Shown here: piece after piece, positions 6,582 through 12,517 of the stretch
How the letters are laid out: the number at the start of each line of letters is the position of its first letter
Position numbering within the stretch: position 1 is the first letter of the stretch
Origin: Rhodoferax sp.
Lineage (GTDB): Bacteria; Pseudomonadota; Gammaproteobacteria; Burkholderiales; Burkholderiaceae_C
Direction: 5' to 3'
Assembly (NCBI GenBank): GCA_020048255.1
Contig: JAIFMR010000226.1
Coordinates: 1-12,606 of the forward strand
DNA: 12,606 nucleotides
The notes under the pieces: generated by a model
Databases searched by the model: none
What the model saw: only the letters and a program-made list of their open reading frames with translations
Told to the model about the DNA's origin: nothing
Made by a program: the position numbers and the translations under genes

Positions 6582-6610
6582 ATTATATTCTCATTTATAT
6601 ATAAAGTCAA
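6582..6610 (-). promoter_or_regulatory. Sigma-70 promoter P3 (gene 6163-6555)
   Basis: On the minus strand TTGACT (6610-6605) is followed after 17 bp by TATAAT (6587-6582). The leader contains the same CATAACAAGGAG as P1 and P2. It lies back to back with the promoter of the H-NS-like gene. Confidence 0.8.
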
Positions 6611-6649
6611 TAGATACAGAAGCAATTTTACCGAATCTCATTGCAATTT

Positions 6650-6672
6650 TTGATGATTTTATTGATCATCAA
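6650..6672. promoter_or_regulatory. Operator-like inverted repeat upstream of the H-NS-like gene
   Basis: TTGATGAT (6650-6657) and ATCATCAA (6665-6672) form a perfect 8-bp inverted repeat with a 7-nt AT-rich spacer. It covers the -35 box at 6662-6667. It may bind a dimeric regulator of the H-NS-like gene or of the divergent promoter P3. Confidence 0.5.
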
Positions 6673-6690
6673 TCATTCATGGTTTAGAAT
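6662..6690 (+). promoter_or_regulatory. Sigma-70 promoter of the H-NS-like gene
   Basis: TTGATC (6662-6667) is followed after 17 bp by TAGAAT (6685-6690). Transcription would start near 6697, about 20 nt before the ATG at 6718. A GGAA at 6709-6712 serves as a modest ribosome binding site. Confidence 0.6.
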
Positions 6691-6717
6691 GCATGTCCGC
6701 CAACCATTGGAATAAAC

Positions 6718-7164
6718 ATGACGACACCAGAGACGAAGTCAACCCTCGATGAATTACTTGAAGAGAAAAAGAAGATTGAAGATGCGCGCATAGCCAATTT
6801 TTTGGCGATAGAAAAGGCTCAACAAGCCTCAAAAGAAGAAGGCATTGTGCAAACCAAGGCCCTCATTGCCAAATACGGATTGACCCAAGCTGATTTGTTT
6901 GACTCAGCCGAGATGGAGACCACCGCAGCTGTCAAGTCCGCACGCAAGGAAAGAGACAAATCGCCTGTACCCAAGTTCCTTAACCCAGGGACAAAAGATA
7001 AATGGACAGGCATGGGGCGCAATCCTGGCTGGATGATAAAGGCAATAGAGGACGGTAAGAAGCAGGAAGATTTCTTGAATCCGAAGTGGTTGGAATTGAA
7101 CGGTCCGATTGAAGATAAGAAAGAACCAGCCAAGTCCGTTGCGCCAGAACAAGCTGCTGCCTGA
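6718..7164 (+). CDS. hns: H-NS-family DNA-binding protein
   Basis: The protein has 148 residues. Residues 8-50 are a charged, coiled-coil-like helix (LDELLEEKKKIEDARIANFL), where H-NS proteins oligomerise. A linker rich in Lys, Arg and Ala follows. Residues 86-120 form the C-terminal DNA-binding domain: KFLNPGTKDKWTGMGRNPGW leads into a helix (MIKAIEDGKKQEDFL). GMGRNP occupies the position of the minor-groove loop that selects AT-rich DNA in this family. The last 25 residues are an extra Lys, Pro and Ala-rich tail. H-NS proteins silence AT-rich, often acquired genes. Here the gene sits head to head with the cassette family and its AT-rich promoters, which are natural targets. The operator-like repeat at 6650-6672 suggests regulation at its own promoter. 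The family call is firm; the targets are inferred. Confidence 0.9.
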   Translation: MTTPETKSTLDELLEEKKKIEDARIANFLAIEKAQQASKEEGIVQTKALIAKYGLTQADLFDSAEMETTAAVKSARKERDKSPVPKFLNPGTKDKWTGMGRNPGWMIKAIEDGKKQEDFLNPKWLELNGPIEDKKEPAKSVAPEQAAA

Positions 7165-7216
7165 TTTCCTGCAATGGCAGATCGACCGCCACGCAATCCA
7201 TTTCTCCATCGTTTAA

Positions 7217-7327
7217 GGTGGCAGATTGAAGCAATGGAGGAGATTGAGGCTAAAAACATGTAGTTCGAATAAATAAATGTGTCTAAAGAGTTGGGGGACC
7301 GGCCACAATCCGCACAATCTCTTCAAT
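7217..7327. repeat. Imperfect direct repeat, copy 1
   Basis: This copy begins GGTGGCAGATTGAAG and ends near CTTCAAT. It shares with copy 2 (7363-7466) the blocks GGTGGCAGA, TGAAGC, ATGGAGG, GATTGA(A/G)GCTAAA, CATGTAGTTC, TTGGGGGA and GCCACAATCC. Small indels break any common reading frame, so a coding role is unlikely. Near the end, AGAGTTG can pair with CAATCTCT. Confidence 0.8.
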
Positions 7328-7341
7328 TCGGAATTGTTTTT
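7324..7341 (+). terminator. Weak terminator candidate for the H-NS-like gene
   Basis: CAATT (7324-7328) pairs with AATTG (7332-7336) over a 3-nt loop and is followed by five T residues, then a second T run at 7345-7352. The stem is AT-only and lies about 160 nt after the stop, so it is weak. Confidence 0.3.
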
Positions 7342-7362
7342 CGCCTTTTTTCCAGTTTTTAT

Positions 7363-7466
7363 GGTGGCAGAGTGAAGCCCATGGAGGTGATTGAAGCTAA
7401 ATCCATGTAGTTCAATAAAATAAAGAAGCTCTAGGAATTGGGGGAGAAGCCACAATCCCTTCAATC
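7363..7466. repeat. Imperfect direct repeat, copy 2
   Basis: This is the second copy of the unit at 7217-7327, offset by 146 bp. GGAATTG near its 3' half can pair with CAATCC, the same pairing position as in copy 1 but with different bases. A separate hairpin CAATCC/GGATTG (7462-7467 and 7474-7479) closes the region. Confidence 0.8.
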
Positions 7467-7536
7467 CGATCAAGGATTGCGATTCTGGCCACGTTATTCG
7501 GCGTAGCTTGCCCCCACCCACCATTCGTTCCAAGTC

Positions 7537-7788
7537 TTACAAGCCGAAGTCGCCGACGGCTTCTTTTTCCTTCTGGGATGCACGGGCTTGCTTTTCGGCC
7601 TGCATCTCGGCCTCCTCTTTGACTTCGGCCTCCTTGGCCGCTTGGGCTGCTTTTTTGGGATCGGCGGCAAGTTCGACTTTTTCCCACATGGCTTTAGACC
7701 AATCGAAGGCCGCCAACCGGTGTGGCTGAACGGGCTTGCATAGCGGAGTCAGTATCCTGGACAGGGTCAGGCGGATAAAGGGGTTCAT
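7537..7788 (-). CDS. Unknown 83-residue protein with charged helical tail
   Basis: The start ATG at 7788 has AGGAG 7 nt upstream, directly after the stop of the preceding gene, so the two are closely linked (10 nt apart). The first 40 residues (MNPFIRLTLSRILTPLCKP, then HRLAAFDWSKAMWEK) look like an amphipathic or weakly hydrophobic region. Residues 45-80 are an Ala, Glu, Lys and Gln-rich helix (AAQAAKEAEVKEEAEMQAEK), probably a coiled coil. No domain is recognised. It is the last gene of a three-gene minus-strand operon (8723 to 7537). A longer upstream frame exists but overlaps the preceding gene and lacks a start signal. Confidence 0.7.
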   Translation of the reverse strand: MNPFIRLTLSRILTPLCKPVQPHRLAAFDWSKAMWEKVELAADPKKAAQAAKEAEVKEEAEMQAEKQARASQKEKEAVGDFGL

Positions 7789-7798
7789 GGCGCGGCTC

Positions 7799-8398
7799 CT
7801 ATATTTCCACGTCGGGTGCCGCATTGATGTTGACCATTGCCATGCCGGGCATTTGCAGCTTGAATTGAAGAACTGAAGGCTCCATGGGACCGACTCCAAA
7901 CTGGGGCGTCTCCACGATGGTCAGTACCTGCTTGGGGTTTGCAGGATCTGGGATGGTCATGTAGATCGGGGTGTCATCGCCTTTGGTCACAACATCGGAC
8001 ACGGTAAAGCTGGTGTAGGTCGCCGTGCTGGGTGGCGGCAGCCGCAGTCCCAAGGGGGTGTGCAGCAATATCGCGGGGGGACATTCGGCCAGGACCGCCA
8101 TGTTGGGTCCATAGAAGAATGCGACGTACACCTTGCGATGCATGCCACGTGGCGGGGCGAAGAAGTAACCGATGCGCGTAATCGCTGCGGTTGTGGTGGG
8201 TGCTACTAGGTGCAAAGCCCGTGCCGGGTCAGACCAATCGGTATACCCCTCGACTACGTTCCACGGGGCGTATGAGAAAACGATGTTTCCCATCATCAGC
8301 ATGGCGGGGTACTCCCCTTTGGGAAGTGGCAACTTGGCCAATTGGTCCCAGAAATGATGGTCCGGGAAGTAGTGGATTTTGTAAATGAGTTGGGTCAT
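7799..8398 (-). CDS. Unknown 199-residue beta-rich protein
   Basis: This 199-residue frame starts at ATG 8398 with AAGGA 7 nt upstream. The sequence alternates short hydrophobic strands with Pro, Gly and Thr turns (YPAMLMMGNIVFSYAPW, KVYVAFFYGPNMAVLAE) and ends in a Met and Pro-rich segment (LQMPGMAMVNINAAPDVEI). It has no signal peptide and no obvious catalytic motif. A beta-sandwich or barrel-like structural protein would fit. It lies in an operon with the smaller genes on either side. I do not recognise the family; a structural component of a larger assembly is one possibility, without direct evidence. Confidence 0.8.
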   Translation of the reverse strand: MTQLIYKIHYFPDHHFWDQLAKLPLPKGEYPAMLMMGNIVFSYAPWNVVEGYTDWSDPARALHLVAPTTTAAITRIGYFFAPPRGMHRKVYVAFFYGPNMAVLAECPPAILLHTPLGLRLPPPSTATYTSFTVSDVVTKGDDTPIYMTIPDPANPKQVLTIVETPQFGVGPMEPSVLQFKLQMPGMAMVNINAAPDVEI

Positions 8399-8444
8399 GG
8401 GGTGGTCCTTGTGGATGGGTGTTGGGATTGGTGTGGTGTCGGGG

Positions 8445-8723
8445 TTAAATGGTCCAGTCGGTCGTGCCCCATGTGGTGAGTTGGGTGACCATGCCGATGG
8501 AAAATTCCGGCCGCTTGCTTTGGAGCTTGCGAAGGATGCCTTCGTAATCGGCCACCATACGTTCCAGTGCAGCGATGGTGCGTGGCGGTGTTTGAGGGTC
8601 GCGTCGCGCCAGAGCCAGGGCCGTCAATGCACTGGTATGGGCATTGACAAGGTGGGTGTAATGCAGCTCAGCCGGTGGTGGAGTGTTGTCGCGTAACGCC
8701 AGATTCAGAATAACGCCGATCAT
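8445..8723 (-). CDS. Unknown 92-residue helical protein, first gene of operon
   Basis: I chose the ATG at 8723, with GGTGGA 7 nt upstream; a TTG at 8741 or GTG at 8735 would add four to six residues. The protein opens with a hydrophobic segment (MIGVILNLALRDN). A Leu and Ala-rich helix (THLVNAHTSALTALALARRD) and a second charged helix (TIAALERMVADYEGILRKLQ) follow. The end is Thr and Trp-rich (TQLTTWGTTDWTI). The reading frame is open for another 25 codons upstream and encodes a Pro and Thr-rich stretch without a start, so the true N-terminus is uncertain. The next gene follows after 46 nt. No family recognised. Confidence 0.65.
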   Translation of the reverse strand: MIGVILNLALRDNTPPPAELHYTHLVNAHTSALTALALARRDPQTPPRTIAALERMVADYEGILRKLQSKRPEFSIGMVTQLTTWGTTDWTI

Positions 8724-8863
8724 GAGGTGATCCACCCACAAGAGAGGTGTAGGCCGTTGGGTTGGCGGTGGCGGAGCTGACGTTTGAGTTGGCGGGTCTG
8801 GGGCATCGTCTTTTCAGACTAGCGCGCCGGTGGGAATAGGTGCAAACATTCGGAGGCGAATGC

Positions 8864-9157
8864 ATGGAATCAGGCAGCTCGAAACCAGGCACACCCATGA
8901 TTCGCAAGGCTAGGAATTACACTGGTGCCATGAGCATCGAGTCGATTCCCAACTTCACGAAACCGGCGATGGCCTTATGGTCGCGCTTTTCATCCGAGCA
9001 CAAGAAACTGTTGCTGGCCAATGTGTGGTGTGGTGCCTGCCGACATGAGGTCACCATCACCAACTTCACGGGTGCGGTGAAATCGGGGGACTTGCTGCTG
9101 GTCGGCAAATGTGCGGAATGCCATGGGGATGTGGCTTGGGTGATTGAGTCGGCGTGA
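8864..9157 (+). CDS. Small zinc-ribbon-like protein, 97 residues
   Basis: The start ATG at 8864 has a strong GGAGG 7 nt upstream (8852-8856), so I prefer it to the GTG at 8840. Residues 34-52 form a helix (PAMALWSRFSSEHKKLLLA). The C-terminal half carries two CxxC pairs, C56/C59 in WCGAC and C83/C86 in KCAEC. They are separated by a beta-hairpin-like segment (HEVTITNFTGAVKSGDLLLV), which is the layout of a zinc ribbon. CAECH also fits a haem motif, but there is no signal peptide, so zinc is more likely. The gene lies just before dinJ/yafQ on the same strand, 82 nt away, and diverges from the operon at 8723. Its target is unknown. Confidence 0.8.
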   Translation: MESGSSKPGTPMIRKARNYTGAMSIESIPNFTKPAMALWSRFSSEHKKLLLANVWCGACRHEVTITNFTGAVKSGDLLLVGKCAECHGDVAWVIESA

Positions 9158-9213
9158 CGGTTCAAATACCGCAATCAAATTTGGAAACACGGCCTCACTC
9201 GTTTGTGCGATAC

Positions 9214-9237
9214 TTTGTATCTCAAATAGGATACAAA
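9214..9237. promoter_or_regulatory. Operator-like inverted repeat before the antitoxin gene
   Basis: TTTGTATC (9214-9221) and GATACAAA (9230-9237) form a perfect 8-bp inverted repeat with an 8-nt spacer, ending 2 nt before the dinJ start and including its AGGA ribosome binding site. RelB/DinJ antitoxins usually repress their own operon, so this is the likely binding site. Confidence 0.7.
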
Positions 9238-9239
9238 CC

Positions 9240-9518
9240 ATGACCACTTCAACGATGGTTCACGTTCGTGTGGATGAACAAGTCAAGGCACAGGCGACCG
9301 AAACACTGGCCGCGATGGGGTTGACGGTGTCGGATGCGGTACGCGTGTTTTTGATGCGCGTGGTCGCCGACAAGCAAATGCCCTTTGCTATTAAGGCCCC
9401 TAACGCCGAAACCCGTACCGCCATGGCCGAGGCCGATGAGATTGCCCGCACACGCAGTGCCCGCTTCGCCAACGCCGCTGAACTGTTTAATGACCTCGAA
9501 AAGAACACCAGCAAGTAA
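9240..9518 (+). CDS. dinJ: RelB/DinJ-family antitoxin
   Basis: The protein has 92 residues. The N-terminal strand (TMVHVRVDEQVKAQATETL) and the two helices around AAMGLTVSDAVRVFLMRVV make the ribbon-helix-helix DNA-binding domain typical of DinJ. KQMPFAIKAPNAETRTAM is the usual connection to the toxin-binding tail, which continues through a helical segment to AELFNDLEKN. The ATG at 9240 has AGGA 8 nt upstream; a longer frame starting at 9144 overlaps the preceding gene and lacks a better signal. It overlaps the toxin gene by 29 nt. By analogy with E. coli DinJ-YafQ, it neutralises the toxin and represses the operon through the palindrome at 9214-9237. The family call is firm. Confidence 0.95.
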   Translation: MTTSTMVHVRVDEQVKAQATETLAAMGLTVSDAVRVFLMRVVADKQMPFAIKAPNAETRTAMAEADEIARTRSARFANAAELFNDLEKNTSK

Positions 9519-9819
9519 ACGCGCAGCACTACCTCGGGCGGTTGACTATGCCAAGTCTTTTTTAAAGGATTGGGAGCGCATTACAAGGGCGGGTCGGTAC
9601 GACCTCAACCGGCTCAAGGAAGTGATGCTATTGCTGGTCGCAAATGATGGTCCACTCGGGCCAGAATGGCTCGACCACCCGTTAGGCGGCGATTGGGTCG
9701 GTCATCGGGAGTGTCATGTTGGCGGCGACTTTTTGCTTGCATACAAGCTTGATGACAGCACCAAGCATGGGCTGGTTATCTTTGTGCGAACCGGAACGCA
9801 CGCCGATTTGTTCGAATAA
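9490..9819 (+). CDS. yafQ: YafQ-family ribosome-dependent mRNA endonuclease toxin
   Basis: The protein has 109 residues, about 17 more than E. coli YafQ because of a basic N-terminal extension. The family core is complete: YDLNRLKEVMLLLVAN, then DHPLGGDWVGHRECHV, GGDFLLAYKL and RTGTHADLF. Residues matching the known YafQ active site are all present: H63 (DHPL), H76 (ECHV), D80 (GGDF), H104 (GTHA) and F108. YafQ toxins cut mRNA on the ribosome. The start is ATG 9490, inside the antitoxin gene, an arrangement that couples their translation. No disabling change is seen, so the toxin should be active. A 7-bp hairpin (9840-9863) lies 21 nt after the stop. Confidence 0.95.
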   Translation: MTSKRTPASKRAALPRAVDYAKSFLKDWERITRAGRYDLNRLKEVMLLLVANDGPLGPEWLDHPLGGDWVGHRECHVGGDFLLAYKLDDSTKHGLVIFVRTGTHADLFE

Positions 9820-9839
9820 GCGAGTGGGGCACCACCCAT

Positions 9840-9863
9840 TGGGGGAAGCCGTCCCCTCCCCCA
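9840..9863. terminator. GC-rich hairpin after the toxin gene
   Basis: TGGGGGA (9840-9846) and TCCCCCA (9857-9863) form a perfect 7-bp stem with a 10-nt loop. No T tract follows on the plus strand, so termination would need Rho or be partial. Confidence 0.35.
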
Positions 9864-10361
9864 GCGATTTCCCATCGCCAGGGTCATTTGCACCGTCATC
9901 CCATGGATGGCATGCTTTGCTTCCCAAAAGGGAGTCACGGGCCATTACAGCCTCGTGGCGAATATCTCCATGGTCGGTTTCGTGCGACCGCCTGCGCGAG
10001 GTCGTGAAATCCGAGCCGCCCATGTCCGGGTGCATCACACCGTGAGCGTCCAAGCCCGATAGGCAGGTCTTGTCCAACTTCGGGTCGAATGCACCCATGG
10101 GATGCGACGTTGGTTTACTTGGCTCTGCTTTCGTGTACCACGGCGGCATGGTTTCGAGAAACGATGCCAATGGGGTGCTGGCGGGAATGGGTACAAAGAT
10201 TCGAGGTGCCAACGCAGGGAATTTGGCTGAGGGAGGGTCACCGACCGGTAACCCGTTGCCTGAAAAAATGTTTTGCACACCACCGAAAACACGGCAAAGC
10301 GTGTGATTCAATTACCGGGGCAAATATTCTGTGATCCATAACAATTACCCAAGGAGACCCC
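9864..10361. other. About 500 bp with no defensible gene
   Basis: No frame here has both a good start signal and a recognisable product. A minus-strand frame (10311-9682, TTG start) is long and has reasonable codon use. It would end inside the toxin gene on the opposite strand and has no ribosome binding site that I can find. A complementary plus-strand frame at 10070-10306 is also open. CACAC/GTGTG arms lie near 10277-10305. The last 70 bp must hold the promoter of the gene at 10362, but no clear -35/-10 pair is visible. Confidence 0.4.
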
Positions 10362-11324
10362 GTGCCCAAGCCGACCATTGACGGAGGAATGGTTCATTAC
10401 CTCGACACGTCCATTGCAGCTATCGAAAACCTTCGTCGTCGTTACACCTTTCGCGAAGACGATGATGATGACGATGAGAGTGTGGACAGGACCGGGTTTA
10501 CCACCCCGGAACACTATCTCAAAGACTTGTTTCGCATGACACAGGCGTTTGCTCTGCGCAATGGACTGTTTGGTCGTGCCGAGTTTCACTCTGAACCCGT
10601 AATGGCATGGTTCAAGAAACACCAGGACATGGCTTTTCTTTGGGACCCCATCCACATCATGCCCTTCGTGGATTTGTTCCGCCATCAGTTCATTGCCACG
10701 ACCTTTTTGATGCAACGGCCAGACCACTATGCGTTTGCATTGGAGACGATTGAGAAAGTGATATCCACCCCGGCCTGTGGTGAGCTGACAGATATTGAAG
10801 GCTACGACGATAACGATGCGTGGGCCGTCATGGAAGGAGCTCTGAAAGTCGGCGACTTTGCGTTGATTGAAAAAATGGGGTTTGCATGCGTGTCGCGCCA
10901 AGCATGCATCATCCTACTTCACACTCTGGTCGTAAGCCACCATTTGGATGCATTTCTGGGGCTAGATGGTGCAAAGTTGGACGATTCATTTTTGGTGAAG
11001 GTCATCACCCATCTGGTCAATTCCAATTCCACCAAAGACGGCCTTGGCGGGCGAGCCATGGTCATTGCCCTCCTGGGCTACACCATGGGTCTGGGTGAAG
11101 GTCGCACCATGGGAAAAGGCGTGAGTGAAGACTATTTCGTAACCCCTGAGATTGACGACTGGTGTCTTACCGCAGCATTTACGGGTCTTGATTTCGGCCT
11201 CAATTTAGGGCTCACCCAATATCTTTCCGAATACCCTTGCGCGGCTGACTTTGGAAAGCCGTCCGAAGAAGATTTTGCGAAGCTTATGGAGAAACTGTCC
11301 ACCATGGTCAAGGGGAACGCATGA
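10362..11324 (+). CDS. Unknown 320-residue protein, paralogue of the next gene
   Basis: The start is GTG 10362 with AAGGAG 5 nt upstream. Residues 32-39 are an acidic run (EDDDDDDE). Residues 52-96 carry the block shared with the next protein, including YLK at 52, NGLFGR, EPVM and MAFLWDP (90-96). A second shared block lies near residue 230 (GGRAMVIALLGYTMG). The sequence is mostly helical, with no signal peptide, no clear membrane span and no known catalytic motif. It overlaps the next gene by 4 nt (ATGA). Position-for-position agreement of the first shared block shows the pair arose by tandem duplication. I do not recognise the family; a helical, probably cytoplasmic protein is all the sequence supports. 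Confidence 0.85.
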   Translation: MPKPTIDGGMVHYLDTSIAAIENLRRRYTFREDDDDDDESVDRTGFTTPEHYLKDLFRMTQAFALRNGLFGRAEFHSEPVMAWFKKHQDMAFLWDPIHIMPFVDLFRHQFIATTFLMQRPDHYAFALETIEKVISTPACGELTDIEGYDDNDAWAVMEGALKVGDFALIEKMGFACVSRQACIILLHTLVVSHHLDAFLGLDGAKLDDSFLVKVITHLVNSNSTKDGLGGRAMVIALLGYTMGLGEGRTMGKGVSEDYFVTPEIDDWCLTAAFTGLDFGLNLGLTQYLSEYPCAADFGKPSEEDFAKLMEKLSTMVKGNA

Positions 11325-12202
11325 CACCCTCCGAAGCCAAACTGCTCGGTTATCTCCACCAGTTGAAGGGCCACATCCAAACCATTCGCAACCAGTACAG
11401 CGACCCCGACACCATCCGCGAAGAGCAAGAGCTCGACACCAGTGGGATGTACGAGCCAACGAACCCGGAGCAGTACCTGAAACGCGTGTACCAGGTCACC
11501 ATGGGATTTGCATTGGCCAACGGTCTGTACGGCCGTCCCGAGTTTCTAAGTGACCCCGTGATGTCCTTCTTTGAAAAAGAAAAGGGCATGGCTTTCCTGT
11601 GGGACCCTGAGAACATCACGCCGATGGTGGATGTGATCCGGCGCGAGTTCATCAGCCCTGTGTTTTCGCCCATGAAGCCCGCGCAACGACTTCCGTTTTC
11701 GCAACAGGTTTTGTTGACCATGCAGGGCAAAGCCAAACCGGCCCTTGCTTACTCGAATGAAGACATGGATGCCATTCGGTATGCGTTCACGCATGACCAA
11801 TGGGAAACCGTCGAACGACTCGCCTACCCCAGTCTGGCACAAGCGGCTTTGCTGCTTCAATTCCAGATGCTGGTGAACAGTGAAAAGATGGGGCCATTCT
11901 TCGGGCAGGAGCACCTGGACGCTAGCCTATTTTCGTGTGTGTTTGTGCACACCATCGAGAATGATTTGGTGCACCAAGGCACTGCGGGCCGCGCTCTGGT
12001 GCATGCCCTGGCTGGATACAACATGATGAGTGCCAGTGGGATGCTGATCGGCAACTGCATTCAGGCGCCCGAGAGCTTTTGGAACCCTGTGACATCCGCC
12101 CAATGGTCAGAACAGGCGGGCTACGCCGTGGGCAACTTCGGCAAGGCCTTGGGGTTCAAGAAGAGAATGTCTCCACGGGGCAAGGACTATGTGCCCTCTT
12201 GA
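11321..12202 (+). CDS. Unknown 293-residue protein, tandem paralogue
   Basis: This protein aligns with the preceding one without a gap over residues 52-96. By eye, 27 of the 45 positions there are identical: YLK at 52, NGLYGR, DPVM, MAFLWDP. It shares the later block AGRALVHALAGYNMM as well. It lacks the acidic run, having EEQELD instead, and is 27 residues shorter. The start ATG 11321 overlaps the previous stop as ATGA, so translation is coupled and a fixed stoichiometry or a heteromeric complex is plausible. The end is basic (KKRMSPRGKDYVPS). The gene for IHF-beta follows 21 nt after the stop, so all three may share one transcript. Function unknown. Confidence 0.85.
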   Translation: MTPSEAKLLGYLHQLKGHIQTIRNQYSDPDTIREEQELDTSGMYEPTNPEQYLKRVYQVTMGFALANGLYGRPEFLSDPVMSFFEKEKGMAFLWDPENITPMVDVIRREFISPVFSPMKPAQRLPFSQQVLLTMQGKAKPALAYSNEDMDAIRYAFTHDQWETVERLAYPSLAQAALLLQFQMLVNSEKMGPFFGQEHLDASLFSCVFVHTIENDLVHQGTAGRALVHALAGYNMMSASGMLIGNCIQAPESFWNPVTSAQWSEQAGYAVGNFGKALGFKKRMSPRGKDYVPS

Positions 12203-12223
12203 TAGGCCATTGGCCACACGCGC

Positions 12224-12517
12224 ATGAACCGGTCTGATTTGGTTGCGGAACTGGCCGCTCGGTTTGGTCAACTGACTCAGCAGGACACCGAGATGGCGGT
12301 GACCGCAATACTTGATGCCATGCATGAAACCTTGGGTCGAGGTCATCGCATCGAGATTCGGGGATTTGGCAGTTTCTCGGTCAAGCGCCAGGCCCCTCGT
12401 ATGGGACGCAATCCACGAAGTGGTGAAAGCGTTGCCATTCCGGAAAAGCGTGTGACCTATTTCAAGCCGGGTAAGGCGCTGCGGGTGGATGTGAATGGCG
12501 GTGCAGGTAAGGGATGA
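12224..12517 (+). CDS. ihfB: Integration host factor beta subunit (HU/IHF family)
   Basis: The protein has 97 residues, the normal IHF-beta length. The N-terminal helices (MNRSDLVAELAARFGQL, EMAVTAILDAMHETL) dimerise. HRIEIRGFGSFSVKRQAPR begins the DNA-binding half, and the beta-arm GRNPRSGE (61-68) carries P64, the proline that wedges into DNA and bends it. FKPGKALR closes the fold. The pattern is that of beta-proteobacterial IHF-beta. IHF bends DNA and assists recombination, replication and transcription. No alpha subunit gene is in the window, so it would pair with a host alpha subunit or form a homodimer. The ribosome binding site is weak (AGG within GATAGGCC), so coupling to the upstream gene is possible. 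An accessory copy is inferred from the context. Confidence 0.93.
   Translation: MNRSDLVAELAARFGQLTQQDTEMAVTAILDAMHETLGRGHRIEIRGFGSFSVKRQAPRMGRNPRSGESVAIPEKRVTYFKPGKALRVDVNGGAGKG

Noticed and set aside
7174..7263. Plus-strand 29-codon frame after the H-NS-like gene
   Set aside because: There is no ribosome binding site, and the matching segment in repeat copy 2 has a one-base shift, so coding is not conserved.
7217..7466. Possible CRISPR array
   Set aside because: There are only two diverged units of about 105 bp with no short identical repeats or regular spacers, and no cas genes are present.
7213..7533. Minus-strand frame of 106 residues spanning both direct repeats
   Set aside because: The Leu and His-rich product follows from the repeats. 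Indels between the copies break the shared frame near the end of each unit, and the start signal is weak.
9106..9126. CxxCH haem-binding motif in the small protein at 8864-9157
   Set aside because: The protein has no signal peptide and a second CxxC pair at the right distance for a zinc ribbon, so haem attachment is unlikely.
9682..10311. Minus-strand frame of 209 residues with a TTG start
   Set aside because: It runs antisense through the 3' part of the firm YafQ gene, has no ribosome binding site and no recognisable domain. It is reported only as part of the gene-free interval.
10308..10901. Minus-strand frame of 197 residues
   Set aside because: It is the shadow of the paralogue gene at 10362-11324, which has an AAGGAG and conserved sequence with its neighbour.
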